The notes under the pieces were generated by a model. The model saw nothing but the letters and a program-made list of their open reading frames with translations. It made no database searches and was not told where the DNA came from. Shown in pieces: positions 31,901 to 38,999 of a stretch of DNA of 64,000 bases. The first letter of the stretch is position 1; each line of letters opens with the position of its first letter. Source of the DNA: Stutzerimonas xanthomarina (lineage in GTDB: Bacteria; Pseudomonadota; Gammaproteobacteria; Pseudomonadales; Pseudomonadaceae); contig NZ_RHQM01000007.1 of assembly GCF_003935375.1 (NCBI RefSeq), forward strand, positions 124,001-188,000. The letters run 5' to 3'. A program made the position numbers and the translations under genes.

Positions 31901-32589
31901 CCACCAAGTACAACCCGGCGCGCACCTGGACCGCGGAAAACTCGGTGGGCATTGGCGGCGCCTACATGTGCGTCTACGGCATGGAAGGCCCGGGTGGTTA
32001 CCAGTTCGTCGGTCGCACCCTGCAGATGTGGAGCCGCTACCGCGCCGTCGAGGCGTTCGGCGGCCAGCCCTGGCTGCTGCGTTTTTTCGACCAGATCCGT
32101 TTCTACCCGGTCAGCGCCGAGGAGCTGCTGAAGATTCGCCGCGATTTTCCACTGGGCCGCTACCCGCTGAAGATCGAGGAGACCGAGCTGTGCCTGTCGG
32201 ACTACCAGGACTTTCTCGCCGCCGAGGCCGAAGGCATCGAGGCCTTCCGCAGCCAGCAGCGCGCGGCCTTCGACGCCGAGCGCCAGCGCTGGATCGAATC
32301 GGGGCTGGCGCATTTCGAGAGCGAGGAAGTAGCGGCCGATCTCGGTGAAGACGCCCCGCTTGGCGCGGGTGAGCACGGCATCGAAAGCCATATCGCCGGC
32401 AATCTCTGGCAGGTGTCGGTGGCCGAGGGCGCGCGCGTGGCTGCCGGCGACGTGCTGGTGATCCTTGAGAGCATGAAGATGGAAATTCCGCTCATCGCTC
32501 CGGTCGCCGGGGTGGTGAAGGACATCCGTGTGCAACCCGGCTCCCCGGTGCGCGCTGGCCAACGGGTGGTGGTGATCGAGGAGGTTTGA
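28990..32589 (+). CDS. Biotin-dependent guanidine carboxylase (urea carboxylase family)
   Basis: 1199 residues, full length without a fused allophanate hydrolase. A biotin carboxylase domain (about 1-450; KSTAGGGGIGMRV ATP loop, EVNTRLQVEH) is followed by KipA/AHS2-like (about 455-770) and KipI/AHS1-like (about 800-1015) carboxyltransferase parts. The C-terminal biotinyl domain has ESMKME with biotinylated Lys1163. The family adds CO2 to guanidine or urea at the cost of ATP. A guanidine-I riboswitch upstream and the DUF1989 deiminase pair argue for guanidine as main substrate; urea carboxylation cannot be excluded. An Asp/Asn discriminator in the carboxyltransferase domain has been reported but I could not place it with certainty. 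Confidence 0.93.
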   Translation: MFDKLLIANRGAIACRILRTLRALDVKGVAVYSEADAASLHIQQADEAHSLGEGPAAQTYLVVEKILRIARETGAKAIHPGYGFLSENAAFAEACEAAGIAFVGPTPEQLRVFGLKHTARALAKQRGVPMLEGTELLDSLSDALGAAEQVGYPVMLKSTAGGGGIGMRVCRSTAELAEAFDAVKRLGQNNFSDSGVFIEKYIERARHLEVQVFGDGAGDVIALGVRDCSVQRRNQKVLEETPAPNLPAGMVEALCEAAITLAKAIDYRSAGTVEFVYDAEAQRFYFLEVNTRLQVEHGVTEQVWGVDLVRWMIELAAGDLPPLAELAKTLKPSGHSIQARVYAEDPGRDFQPSPGLLTAASFPAADGKALRVDTWVEAGCEIPPYFDPMIAKVITWAPSREEARQALDEALGDTLLYGVETNRDYLRQILAFTPFASGNPWTRCLEGLSYKANTFEVISAGTQTTVQDFPGRLGYWAVGVPPSGPMDSRALRLGNALLGNAEDAAGLEITMSGPILRFNTNAVVAVTGAEIPLKLDDVPQPMSTALFIPAGSTLTIGTIAGAGARSYLCVRGGLQVPEYLGSKSTFTLGQFGGHGGRALRAGDVLHLAPLTDSSAGATLAAELFSALPAVREIRVIYGPHGAPEYFTEGYIERFFATDWEVHFNSSRTGVRLIGPKPEWVRESGGEAGLHPSNIHDNPYAIGAVDFTGDMPVILGPDGPSLGGFVCPVTIIEADLWQLGQLKAGDKVRFVPVDVLTARQLAKAADAECASLAPAAVVATPVALQSPIMLDIGEADSRLVARLSGDTHLLLEIGAPELDLVLRFRGHALMQALEAKQLDGVIDLTPGIRSLQVHYQPETLALEDLMEIVAGLWDAVCAAQDLKVPSRIVHLPLSWDDPACQLAIEKYMTTVRKDAPWCPSNLEFIRRINDLPNLDEVYRTVFEASYLVMGLGDVYLGAPVATPLDPRHRLVTTKYNPARTWTAENSVGIGGAYMCVYGMEGPGGYQFVGRTLQMWSRYRAVEAFGGQPWLLRFFDQIRFYPVSAEELLKIRRDFPLGRYPLKIEETELCLSDYQDFLAAEAEGIEAFRSQQRAAFDAERQRWIESGLAHFESEEVAADLGEDAPLGAGEHGIESHIAGNLWQVSVAEGARVAAGDVLVILESMKMEIPLIAPVAGVVKDIRVQPGSPVRAGQRVVVIEEV

Positions 32590-32611
32590 GAACTGTGGAC
32601 TTTGCCGACCA

Positions 32612-32653
32612 TCTCCCCCTCACCCTAGCCCTCTCCCTCAGGGAGAGGGGACC
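32612..32653. repeat. Short inverted repeat CCCTCTCC...GGAGAGGG
   Basis: CCCTCTCCCT and AGGGAGAGGG face each other across two bases (about 32629-32650), preceded by CCCCCTCACCCTAG. The same core words recur inside each 140-bp unit downstream, so this looks like an isolated member of the same intergenic repeat family. Confidence 0.65.
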
Positions 32654-32741
32654 GGTTCGGCGCGGGCTCGCAGGTCTGGACATCGACGCAGCTCGCGCAT
32701 TGCCATGAGCCGCGTAACGACCTCTCAGCGCCTGCGATACG

Positions 32742-33110
32742 AAAGCAACGCCGGACCAAAAGACCATCAGCAACACCGAATCAACCCCCCCGCCCGTTGG
32801 GAAGAGGACTGGGGTGAGGGGAAAGAGGCCCAACCAAGTTCCTCCGCCACGACATACCACAGGCTCCGCACTGACAGCACTAAAGCAACGCCAGACACAA
32901 AGACCGCCAGCAACACCGGATCAACCCCCTCGCCCCTGGGGGAGAGGACTGGGGTAAGGGAAAGAGGCCCCACCAAGTTCCTCCGCCACGACGTACCAAA
33001 TGCTCCGGACTAACAGCACTAAAGCAACGCCGGACCACCAGCAACACCGGATTAACCCCCTCGCCCCTTTGGGGAGAGGGCTGGGGTGAGGGGAAAAGGC
33101 CGCCAGCCTG
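32742..33110. repeat. Tandem direct repeat, about 2.6 copies of a 140-bp unit
   Basis: Units start with AAAGCAACGCC at 32742, 32882 and 33021, giving periods of 140 and 139 bp; the third copy stops at about 33110. Each contains CAGCAACACCG, then AACCCCCTCGCCCC...GGGGAGAGG-CTGGGGT as an imperfect palindrome; the first two also contain ACCAAGTTCCTCCGCCACGAC. Copies differ by scattered substitutions and small indels, so the duplication is not brand-new. Function unknown; the palindromes resemble REP/BIME-type extragenic elements. Confidence 0.85.
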
Positions 33111-33163
33111 ACCTGAATCCCGACCGCCCGAACAGACCAGGCCCGCCACAGAGGAAGCCCACC

Positions 33164-34966
33164 ATGACGACCCATTTCGATCTTCGCCTCGACACGCTGC
33201 GCAATGCCTATGAAGCCGGCACCACGACCCCGCGCCAGCTGATCCTCAAACTGCGCGCCAAGGCCGCTGAACTGAACGGCGAGTTCAACGCGTTTATCCA
33301 CCTGCTGAACGCCGAAGAACTCGAGCCCTACCTGGCCGCACTGGAGAGCAAGACGCCCGCCGAGCTACCGCTCTACGGCATCCCCTTCGCCATCAAGGAC
33401 AACATCGACCTGGCCGGCATCCCCACCACCGCTGCCTGCCCCGCCTTTGCCTATACACCGGAAACCAGCGCCACCATCGTCGAGCAGCTGATCGCCCTCG
33501 GTGCCGTGCCGCTAGGTAAGACCAACCTCGACCAATTCGCCACCGGCCTCAACGGCACCCGCTCACCCTATGGCGAGTGCCGCAACAGCGTGCGCCCCGA
33601 CTACCCCTCCGGTGGCTCCAGCGCCGGCTCATCGCTGGCCGTGGCGCTGGGCCTGTGCACCTTTGCCCTGGGCACCGACACCGCCGGCTCCGGTCGCGTG
33701 CCGGCGGCGCTGAACAACCTGGTGGGGCTTAAAGCCAGCAAGGGCCTGATCTCCACCGCCGGCGTAGTCCCCGCCTGCCGCACGCTGGACTGCGTGACCT
33801 TCTTCACCGCCACCGCCGCCGAAGCCAGTCAGCTGCTCGCGTTGACCGCCAGGCTCGATCCGCGCGACGAGTACAGCCGCGCCAACCCGCTGTGGAACGA
33901 CGGCTCGGCCTTCGGCCGGGTGAAAGCCTTCCGCTTCGGCATACCCCAGCTCCTGGAATTTCTCGGCTGCGCGGAAAGCCCGGCGTTGTTCGCCACCACA
34001 ATCGAGCATCTGAAAGCCCTCGGCGGCGAGCCGGTGGAGATTGACTTCGAGCCCTTTCTTGAAGCTGCACGCCTGCTCTACGAAGGCCCCTGGGTGGCCG
34101 AACGCTACAGCGTGGCGGGCGCGCTGATCGAGCAGCAACCCGACGCCGTGCTGCCGGTAATAAAGGCCGTTCTGGAGAAAGCCCCCGGTACAACCGCCGT
34201 GCAGCTGTTCCAGGCGCAATACCGCCTGCAGCAACTCAAGGCCGTCTGCGACCGCACGATGGCCGAGGTCGATTGTGTGCTGACGCCCGCCTACCCGCGC
34301 CCAGTGACGCTCGCCGAACTTCACGCCGAGCCGGTCAAGCGCAATTCGGACCTGGGCTACTACACCAACTTCATGAACATGCTCGACTACGCCGCTGTCG
34401 CGGTGCCGGCAGCCACCATGCACAACGGCCTGCCCTGGGGCGTGACGCTGTTCGGCCGGGTGTTCACCGACCAGTACCTGCTGAGCCTGGCCGATGCACT
34501 GCAACGCCGGACCGGCCTGGCCCTGGTGGGCAGCAATGTGATCACAACACCTGTCCCGCAGAATCCGGCGCGCAACGACCGGACGAGAGTGGTGGTCTGC
34601 GGCGCGCACCTCGATGGCCTGCCGCTGAACTGGCAACTTCGCCAGCGCGGCGGTCGGCTGCTGGAGGCAACCACCAGCAGCCCGGCGTACAAGCTCTACG
34701 CCCTGGCCGGCGGCCCGGTGTTACGCCCGGGGATGGTACGCGTCGCCGAGGGTGGCGTGGCCATCGCCGTGGAAGTCTGGGACATCCCCAGCAGCGAGCT
34801 GGGCTCGTTCCTGACCGGCATTCCGGCGCCGCTGGGCCTGGGCAAGGTGGAGCTAGAAGACGGGCGCTGGGAAACCGGGTTTATCTGCGACGCTTACGGC
34901 CTCGACGGCGCCGAAGACATCACCCGCTTTGGCGGCTGGAAAGCCTGGCTGGCCAGCCGCGACTGA
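33164..34966 (+). CDS. atzF: Allophanate hydrolase
   Basis: 600 residues, full length for AtzF. An amidase-signature domain (1-440) has catalytic Lys78 (IKDN), cis-Ser152 (GGSSAGSS) and nucleophile Ser176 (TDTAGSGR), with the same 24-residue Ser-Ser spacing as known allophanate hydrolases. A C-terminal domain (about 470-600) removes the carboxylate. It hydrolyses allophanate to ammonia and CO2, finishing guanidine, urea or biuret breakdown. The ATG at 33164 lies behind GAGGAAG. It is separated from the carboxylase gene by 574 bp of repeats, so transcription may be weaker or separately driven. Confidence 0.95.
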   Translation: MTTHFDLRLDTLRNAYEAGTTTPRQLILKLRAKAAELNGEFNAFIHLLNAEELEPYLAALESKTPAELPLYGIPFAIKDNIDLAGIPTTAACPAFAYTPETSATIVEQLIALGAVPLGKTNLDQFATGLNGTRSPYGECRNSVRPDYPSGGSSAGSSLAVALGLCTFALGTDTAGSGRVPAALNNLVGLKASKGLISTAGVVPACRTLDCVTFFTATAAEASQLLALTARLDPRDEYSRANPLWNDGSAFGRVKAFRFGIPQLLEFLGCAESPALFATTIEHLKALGGEPVEIDFEPFLEAARLLYEGPWVAERYSVAGALIEQQPDAVLPVIKAVLEKAPGTTAVQLFQAQYRLQQLKAVCDRTMAEVDCVLTPAYPRPVTLAELHAEPVKRNSDLGYYTNFMNMLDYAAVAVPAATMHNGLPWGVTLFGRVFTDQYLLSLADALQRRTGLALVGSNVITTPVPQNPARNDRTRVVVCGAHLDGLPLNWQLRQRGGRLLEATTSSPAYKLYALAGGPVLRPGMVRVAEGGVAIAVEVWDIPSSELGSFLTGIPAPLGLGKVELEDGRWETGFICDAYGLDGAEDITRFGGWKAWLASRD

Positions 34967-34997
34967 AGCACTGCCACGCAGCTTTCTCTTCTGGTGA

Positions 34998-36275
34998 TCA
35001 CGACTGTTCGGGCGGATCGTCCAGAAGCCTAACGGTACTAGTGCCCGGGTCCGGTAATGCCACGGCTGCGTCGCGCAGAGCACGTATGACACGGATACGC
35101 ACCCGCGAGGCAGTCTGCATGAAGTCGGACCGCCTCGAGTCGCACCAGAAATTGAGCTGGAACGTCAGGCCATCAGCACGCAGTTCCAGCAATACAACGA
35201 GGGGTGGCGGCGTATCGATCACCCCTTCGGTTTCCAGGGCCGCCGCATTCAGCAGTGCCATCACCTGAGCCACCTCGACCTCATATCCCAGGTGACACAA
35301 CACCTTGGCACGGCGCACCGGAGCAGCTGTGTTGTTGGTCACCCGCGAGGTGAAAGTCTCGGCATTGGGCACCAGCACACGGCGACCATCGTAGGTGCGG
35401 ATCTGGGTGGCACGCAGTTCGATACGTTCGACGGTGCCCTCGGTTTCGCCGATGACGATCTGATCGCCGAGTTTGAACGGCCGCAGCGTGAGGATCAGCA
35501 GGCCGCTGACGAAGTTGGAGAGAATGTCCTTCAGCGCAAAACCGAGGGCCAGACTGGTCAGGCCGAGGCCAGTCGCCAACGTGCTGGGTTCCAGTCCGAA
35601 AGCGGTGGCCGCGACGATCAGGCCCAGCAGCCAAACTGTGTAGTAGCTGACCTGCTTGATCAGGTTCTCGACCGTTCGATCCCGCACCAACCGCTCGGAA
35701 ATGATCCGCGTCAGCCCCCGCACGCCGGCCGCCAACGCCCAGAACACCCCTATCACCAGAAGCGCCGCCAATGCCCGCGGCACGATGCTGATAGCCACTT
35801 CCAGCAGTCGGGCGAAAGCGGTGTCGACACTGCCGCGCACATCGGTCACAAAGCGCGCACGCTCGGAGGTCCGCCGTGTGCTGGCCTGCACCAGCGCAGT
35901 TTCGAGAACCGACGCCCACTCGCGCGCCTGCGCCTCCAGCGTTATGCCGTTAGCCTCGGCATCCTCTTCGGTGACCAACATCAGGATGCGCCCGGCCATG
36001 GTCACCTCGCGCGCATCGTCGTTCTCCGCGGCCGGAGTGATGCGCGCCCTGCTGATGCCCTGCGGGGTTTCCAACACCGTCAGCAATTGCCGCTCGATCT
36101 GCCGAGCCCGCAGGCGCGCCTCCAGTTCCTCGGTTCCGCCAAGACGAAACAGTGCGCGGCCGTCGAGCCGCACCGTCGCCAAGCCATCATCCACCTGCGC
36201 CATTGCCGGCAATGGCAAGGACAGCACGAGCAGCGCCATTAGCAGGGCCAGCGGCAAACGCATCAGTCGAGTCAT
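34998..36275 (-). CDS. MscS-family mechanosensitive channel
   Basis: 425 residues with a signal peptide (1-26, PAMA-QVD). A periplasmic helical region reaches to about 150, helices lie near 165-190 and 220-240, and the MscS pore helix with beta domain follows: ATGLGLTSLALGFALKDILSNFVSGLLILTLRPFKLGDQIVIGETEGTVE (key Gly/Ala packing residues visible) near 240-290. It releases solutes on hypo-osmotic shock. It runs opposite to the guanidine operons and separates them. An internal ATG at 36263 is an alternative start. Confidence 0.9.
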   Translation of the reverse strand: MTRLMRLPLALLMALLVLSLPLPAMAQVDDGLATVRLDGRALFRLGGTEELEARLRARQIERQLLTVLETPQGISRARITPAAENDDAREVTMAGRILMLVTEEDAEANGITLEAQAREWASVLETALVQASTRRTSERARFVTDVRGSVDTAFARLLEVAISIVPRALAALLVIGVFWALAAGVRGLTRIISERLVRDRTVENLIKQVSYYTVWLLGLIVAATAFGLEPSTLATGLGLTSLALGFALKDILSNFVSGLLILTLRPFKLGDQIVIGETEGTVERIELRATQIRTYDGRRVLVPNAETFTSRVTNNTAAPVRRAKVLCHLGYEVEVAQVMALLNAAALETEGVIDTPPPLVVLLELRADGLTFQLNFWCDSRRSDFMQTASRVRIRVIRALRDAAVALPDPGTSTVRLLDDPPEQS

Positions 36276-36354
36276 GGGAAGAGATGTTGCGAGAAGAGCG
36301 CAGCCCTGGGCCGACCGATGTGCAATCTGCGACCCAGGGTGCGTCCGCGGTTTA

Positions 36355-36450
36355 TCAGAAGACCAGCGCGAACAGGCCGATCACGACGATCAGGCCGATC
36401 AGGCCGATCAGAAAGATGATGCCAATGGTGCTACCTAGAAACTTCAGCAT
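36355..36450 (-). CDS. Candidate 31-residue single-pass membrane peptide
   Basis: GGGAG lies 7 nt before an ATG at 36450 on the reverse strand. The peptide is MLKFLGS followed by a continuous hydrophobic helix with a repeated IGLIGLI pattern, ending at FALVF. Glycine spacing as in GxxxG helix packing. The good ribosome site and the sharply defined hydrophobic composition support a real small membrane protein; no family is recognised. It is upstream of, and on the same strand as, the MscS gene. Confidence 0.5.
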   Translation of the reverse strand: MLKFLGSTIGIIFLIGLIGLIVVIGLFALVF

Positions 36451-36786
36451 GTGATGGCTCCCGTTCTTCGTGAGTTCATCAGTTCCGACTGGCAGGTACC
36501 TCCATCGTTCAAGGTTTTCGCCGACCAGTACATCTCGCGACTCTATCCCGATCATCATTAAGACGCGCCGCAGCACCATTCGGGAGCGCCCTTTCAGAAA
36601 TTGACCTGCATCCGAGCATGCCCGCCGCTCAACGAAAAGCCTCGTGCCGCACCGCACGCGCCGTACCACGCGGGCTTGCCGAGCTTGCGCGACATCTGGC
36701 ACGCAACCTGCTCTATCAACATTGAACGGGATGAGTCGCCACCGGCACTCATGACGCTTGGCACAATCAGGAGCAGCTTCAAGGAG
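36451..36786 (+). promoter_or_regulatory. Upstream control region of riboswitch 2
   Basis: 336 bp between the small membrane peptide start and riboswitch 2. It contains a sigma-54 promoter at 36696-36712. Otherwise I see no gene; a GAATGGTGC-like word near 36571 is the closest to an NtrC half site and is not convincing. Confidence 0.4.
36696..36712 (+). promoter_or_regulatory. Sigma-54 promoter of the riboswitch-2 operon
   Basis: CTGGCACGCAACCTGCT matches YTGGCACGrNNNTTGCW at 15 of 17 positions with 10 bp between GG and GC. Transcription would start near 36723, about 64 nt before the aptamer. Same logic as at riboswitch 1. Confidence 0.8.
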
Positions 36787-36880
36787 AACTAGGGTTCCGG
36801 CTCACAGGGAGTGGGCGCTGGTCCGAGAGTTCTCCGGTCCCAGGGACGGGACTACACGGAGGGATAAAAGCCCGGGAGAC
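36787..36880 (+). ncRNA. Guanidine-I riboswitch (ykkC class), copy 2
   Basis: It shows CTAGGGTTCCGG at 36789-36800, CTGGTCCGAGAG at 36821-36832, ACACGG and GGGATAAAAGCCCGGGAGAC ending at 36880. Conserved core words are identical to copy 1; the variable stems differ in sequence but keep pairing (for example TCCGGTCCC...GGGACGGGA). It heads a binding-protein gene and a ten-gene operon not typical of the known regulon. Confidence 0.95.
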
Positions 36881-36903
36881 GCGATGTCATCCCGTGCCTT
36901 GTC

Positions 36904-36923
36904 ATTCCAATGTGTAGGGGAAT
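36904..36923 (+). promoter_or_regulatory. Shine-Dalgarno-masking hairpin after riboswitch 2
   Basis: ATTCC (36904-36908) pairs with GGAAT (36919-36923), burying AGGGGA, the ribosome site of the gene starting at 36930. It is a candidate expression platform, parallel to the element behind riboswitch 1. Confidence 0.5.
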
Positions 36924-36929
36924 CACGCC

Positions 36930-37931
36930 ATGTCCACACTGCGCTCGCTGAATAAGACCCTCCTCGCCGCCGGCCTCGCCGTTGCGACCTTGATTTCACC
37001 GCTGGCCAGCCAGGCCGCCGAGAAGCTGAAGATCGGCACCGTGGTCTGGGCCGGCTACGGGCCCTTCTATGTCGCCGACAAGAAAGACCTGTTCAAGCCC
37101 CATGGCCTGGACGTGGACCTGCAATTCTTCAACGACCCGGCGCTGATCCCCACCGCCATGCTCAGCCGCGCGCTGGACGGCGGCATGCTCACCTACGACC
37201 AGGTTGTGGCCTCGGTCGCCAAGGGCTTGAAGCATCGGGTGGTGATGCCCATCGACTTCTCCAACGGCGGTGACGCCATCGTCGCCGATGCTTCGATTCA
37301 GTCGGTCGCCGACTTCAAGGGCAAGAAGGTCGGCTTCAACCCGCTGTCGCCGTCGGACTTCCTGCTGGCTTATGCGCTGCAACAGAACGGCATGAGCGAC
37401 AAGGACATCGACGCCGTCAACATGACCCCGGAAGGCATTCCCGGCGCCATGGCCTCGGGCAATCTGCCGGTCGGCGTGACCTACGAACCCAACGTCTCGC
37501 AGATTCTCTCCATGGGCGGCGGCGACAAGTTCAAGGTGGTCTATTCGTCCAAGGACGCGCCAGGCCTGATCACCGACGTTCTGGCATTCGACGAGGCGGT
37601 GATCGCCAAGAAGCCCGCTGCCATCAAGTCAATGATCCAGGGCTATCTCGACGGCCTGGCCTACATGCAGGCGCACCCCGAGGAGTCGGCTGAGATCATC
37701 GGCGAGGTGCTCGGCGTCAGCGCCGAAGAAGCCGTCGAGCAGATGGCCGGCGCCTACAACATCCCACTCGACGAGATGGGCAAGAGCTTCACGCCAGGTG
37801 ACGACACCCATTCCTTCCATGGCAGCGGCGCGATCATCGCCAAGCTGCTCAAGGACAACGGGCAGATCCCGAGCATCCCCGATTTCAGCCACACCTACGA
37901 CGCCCAGTTCACCGAAGCGCTCGCCCAGTAA
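36930..37931 (+). CDS. Periplasmic substrate-binding protein (NitT/TauT, NMT1/THI5-like)
   Basis: 333 residues with a clear Sec signal (cut at SQA-AEK, about 30). The mature part begins LKIGTVVWAGYGPFYVADKKDLFK, the start typical of NMT1/SsuA-type proteins, and contains TYEPNVSQIL and DVLAFDEAVIAKKP later on. It is first behind riboswitch 2. The matching permease and ATPase are at the other end of the same operon (44420-46140), so I pair it with them. The ligand is unknown; riboswitch control suggests a guanidino or ureido compound. A 7-bp hairpin follows the stop. Confidence 0.85.
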   Translation: MSTLRSLNKTLLAAGLAVATLISPLASQAAEKLKIGTVVWAGYGPFYVADKKDLFKPHGLDVDLQFFNDPALIPTAMLSRALDGGMLTYDQVVASVAKGLKHRVVMPIDFSNGGDAIVADASIQSVADFKGKKVGFNPLSPSDFLLAYALQQNGMSDKDIDAVNMTPEGIPGAMASGNLPVGVTYEPNVSQILSMGGGDKFKVVYSSKDAPGLITDVLAFDEAVIAKKPAAIKSMIQGYLDGLAYMQAHPEESAEIIGEVLGVSAEEAVEQMAGAYNIPLDEMGKSFTPGDDTHSFHGSGAIIAKLLKDNGQIPSIPDFSHTYDAQFTEALAQ

Positions 37932-37941
37932 GCCGACGCCG

Positions 37942-37959
37942 GGCGGGCCGGAGCCCGCC
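37942..37959 (+). terminator. Intercistronic hairpin after the binding-protein gene
   Basis: GGCGGGC-CGGA-GCCCGCC, a perfect 7-bp stem with a tetraloop and no T tract, lies 10 bp after the stop. Such hairpins often protect the binding-protein message, giving it excess over the rest of the operon. Confidence 0.55.
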
Positions 37960-37975
37960 TGTGCTGGAGAACACC

Positions 37976-38998
37976 ATGACTGCCAAACCTCTGTACCGCT
38001 ACGCCGATGGCCGCGTCCCAAATACCCTGGCGATCCTCTATACCGCACTCGCCTACGGCGGCGGCCTGGCCCTGCTGCTCGCCCCGAATGGCTGGCTGAA
38101 CGCGCTGGGCACGTTGCTGCTGGCCCACGGAATGATCATCGCGGCCTACCTGATCCACGAATTCGCCCACGGCGCCATTTTCAGCGTGCCCAAGCACAAT
38201 GAATGGGCCGGCAACGTCTGCAGCTGGCTGTGCGGCAGTTGCTACGCCGAGTTTCAGGACCTGCGCAAGAAACACATGCGCCACCACGTCGACCGCGCCG
38301 ACGTGATCACCTTCGACAGTAAGGCCTTCCTCAAGGCACGCCCCTTGTGGTTCCAGAAGCTGGTGCTGGCGCTGGAATGGGCCTATGTGCCGGCGGTGGA
38401 ACTGATCATGCACTTCTACGTGATCGCCCTGCCCTTTATCACCGACAACGACAAGCACCGCGCCCGCCGTGGCAAGGTAGCCGCTGTGCTGGCCATCCGC
38501 ACACTGCTTTTTGCCGGGCTCGCGGTGTTCTCGCTGAAGGCCGTGCTGCTCTACGCAGTGGCCTGGATGATCATGCTCAGCGTGCTGCGTTTCGCCGATG
38601 CCTATCAGCACACCTACAAAGCCTTCGCCGTGCTGGAGGACGGTGGCAAGCTGCCGGAGGACAAGCGCCGCGACCGCAGCTACGAGCAGCAGAACACCTA
38701 CAGCAACGTGGTTTCCGAGCGCTGGCCGGCGCTGAACCTGCTGCTGCTCAACTTCTCCTTCCACAACGCCCACCACGAAAAGCCGGTGGCGCCCTGGTAT
38801 CGCCTGCCCAAGCTGCACGCCGAGCTGTACGGCAGCACCTACAACCAGGTGATTCCGATGCGCAAGCTGCTCGGCAGCTTCCACCGCTACCGCGTACGCC
38901 GCGTGCTGGACGATGACTACGGTGTGGTCAGCGAAGGGCCGCACAAGGCCGACAACTTCTACGGCGCCGTGGGCGTCTCCTTCCTGACGGCGGTGTGA
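37976..38998 (+). CDS. Membrane di-iron hydroxylase/desaturase (fatty acid desaturase superfamily)
   Basis: 340 residues. The three histidine boxes of the integral-membrane di-iron superfamily are intact: HEFAH (His61, His65), HMRHH (His100, His103, His104) and HNAHH (His263, His266, His267). Hydrophobic segments lie at about 15-35, 42-60, 130-155 and 170-205. Members desaturate or hydroxylate lipids, alkanes, sterols and carotenoids. Here it lies second in a guanidine-riboswitch operon full of small-amide hydrolases, so a hydroxylase acting on the operon's substrate is more likely than lipid work. GGAGA precedes the ATG at 37976. Electron donors are not encoded nearby. Confidence 0.8.
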   Translation: MTAKPLYRYADGRVPNTLAILYTALAYGGGLALLLAPNGWLNALGTLLLAHGMIIAAYLIHEFAHGAIFSVPKHNEWAGNVCSWLCGSCYAEFQDLRKKHMRHHVDRADVITFDSKAFLKARPLWFQKLVLALEWAYVPAVELIMHFYVIALPFITDNDKHRARRGKVAAVLAIRTLLFAGLAVFSLKAVLLYAVAWMIMLSVLRFADAYQHTYKAFAVLEDGGKLPEDKRRDRSYEQQNTYSNVVSERWPALNLLLLNFSFHNAHHEKPVAPWYRLPKLHAELYGSTYNQVIPMRKLLGSFHRYRVRRVLDDDYGVVSEGPHKADNFYGAVGVSFLTAV

Positions 38999-38999
38999 T

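Larger units (their letters stand above)
32590..33163. other. 574-bp repeat-rich spacer between carboxylase and allophanate hydrolase
   Basis: No gene is visible. The left part (32612-32653) contains CCCTCTCCCTCAGGGAGAGG-type inverted repeats. From 32742 three copies of a roughly 140-bp unit follow, listed separately. The spacer interrupts an otherwise compact operon and could terminate or process the transcript before the hydrolase. Confidence 0.7.

Noticed and set aside
32742..33110. The 140-bp tandem repeats as a CRISPR array
   Set aside because: Repeats are far too long, diverge throughout, and there are no unique spacers or cas genes.
36758..36774. TTGGCAC...AGC immediately before riboswitch 2 as a sigma-54 promoter
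   Set aside because: The GG-GC distance is 11 bp rather than 10 and a transcript from it would begin almost at the aptamer; the site at 36696 fits far better.
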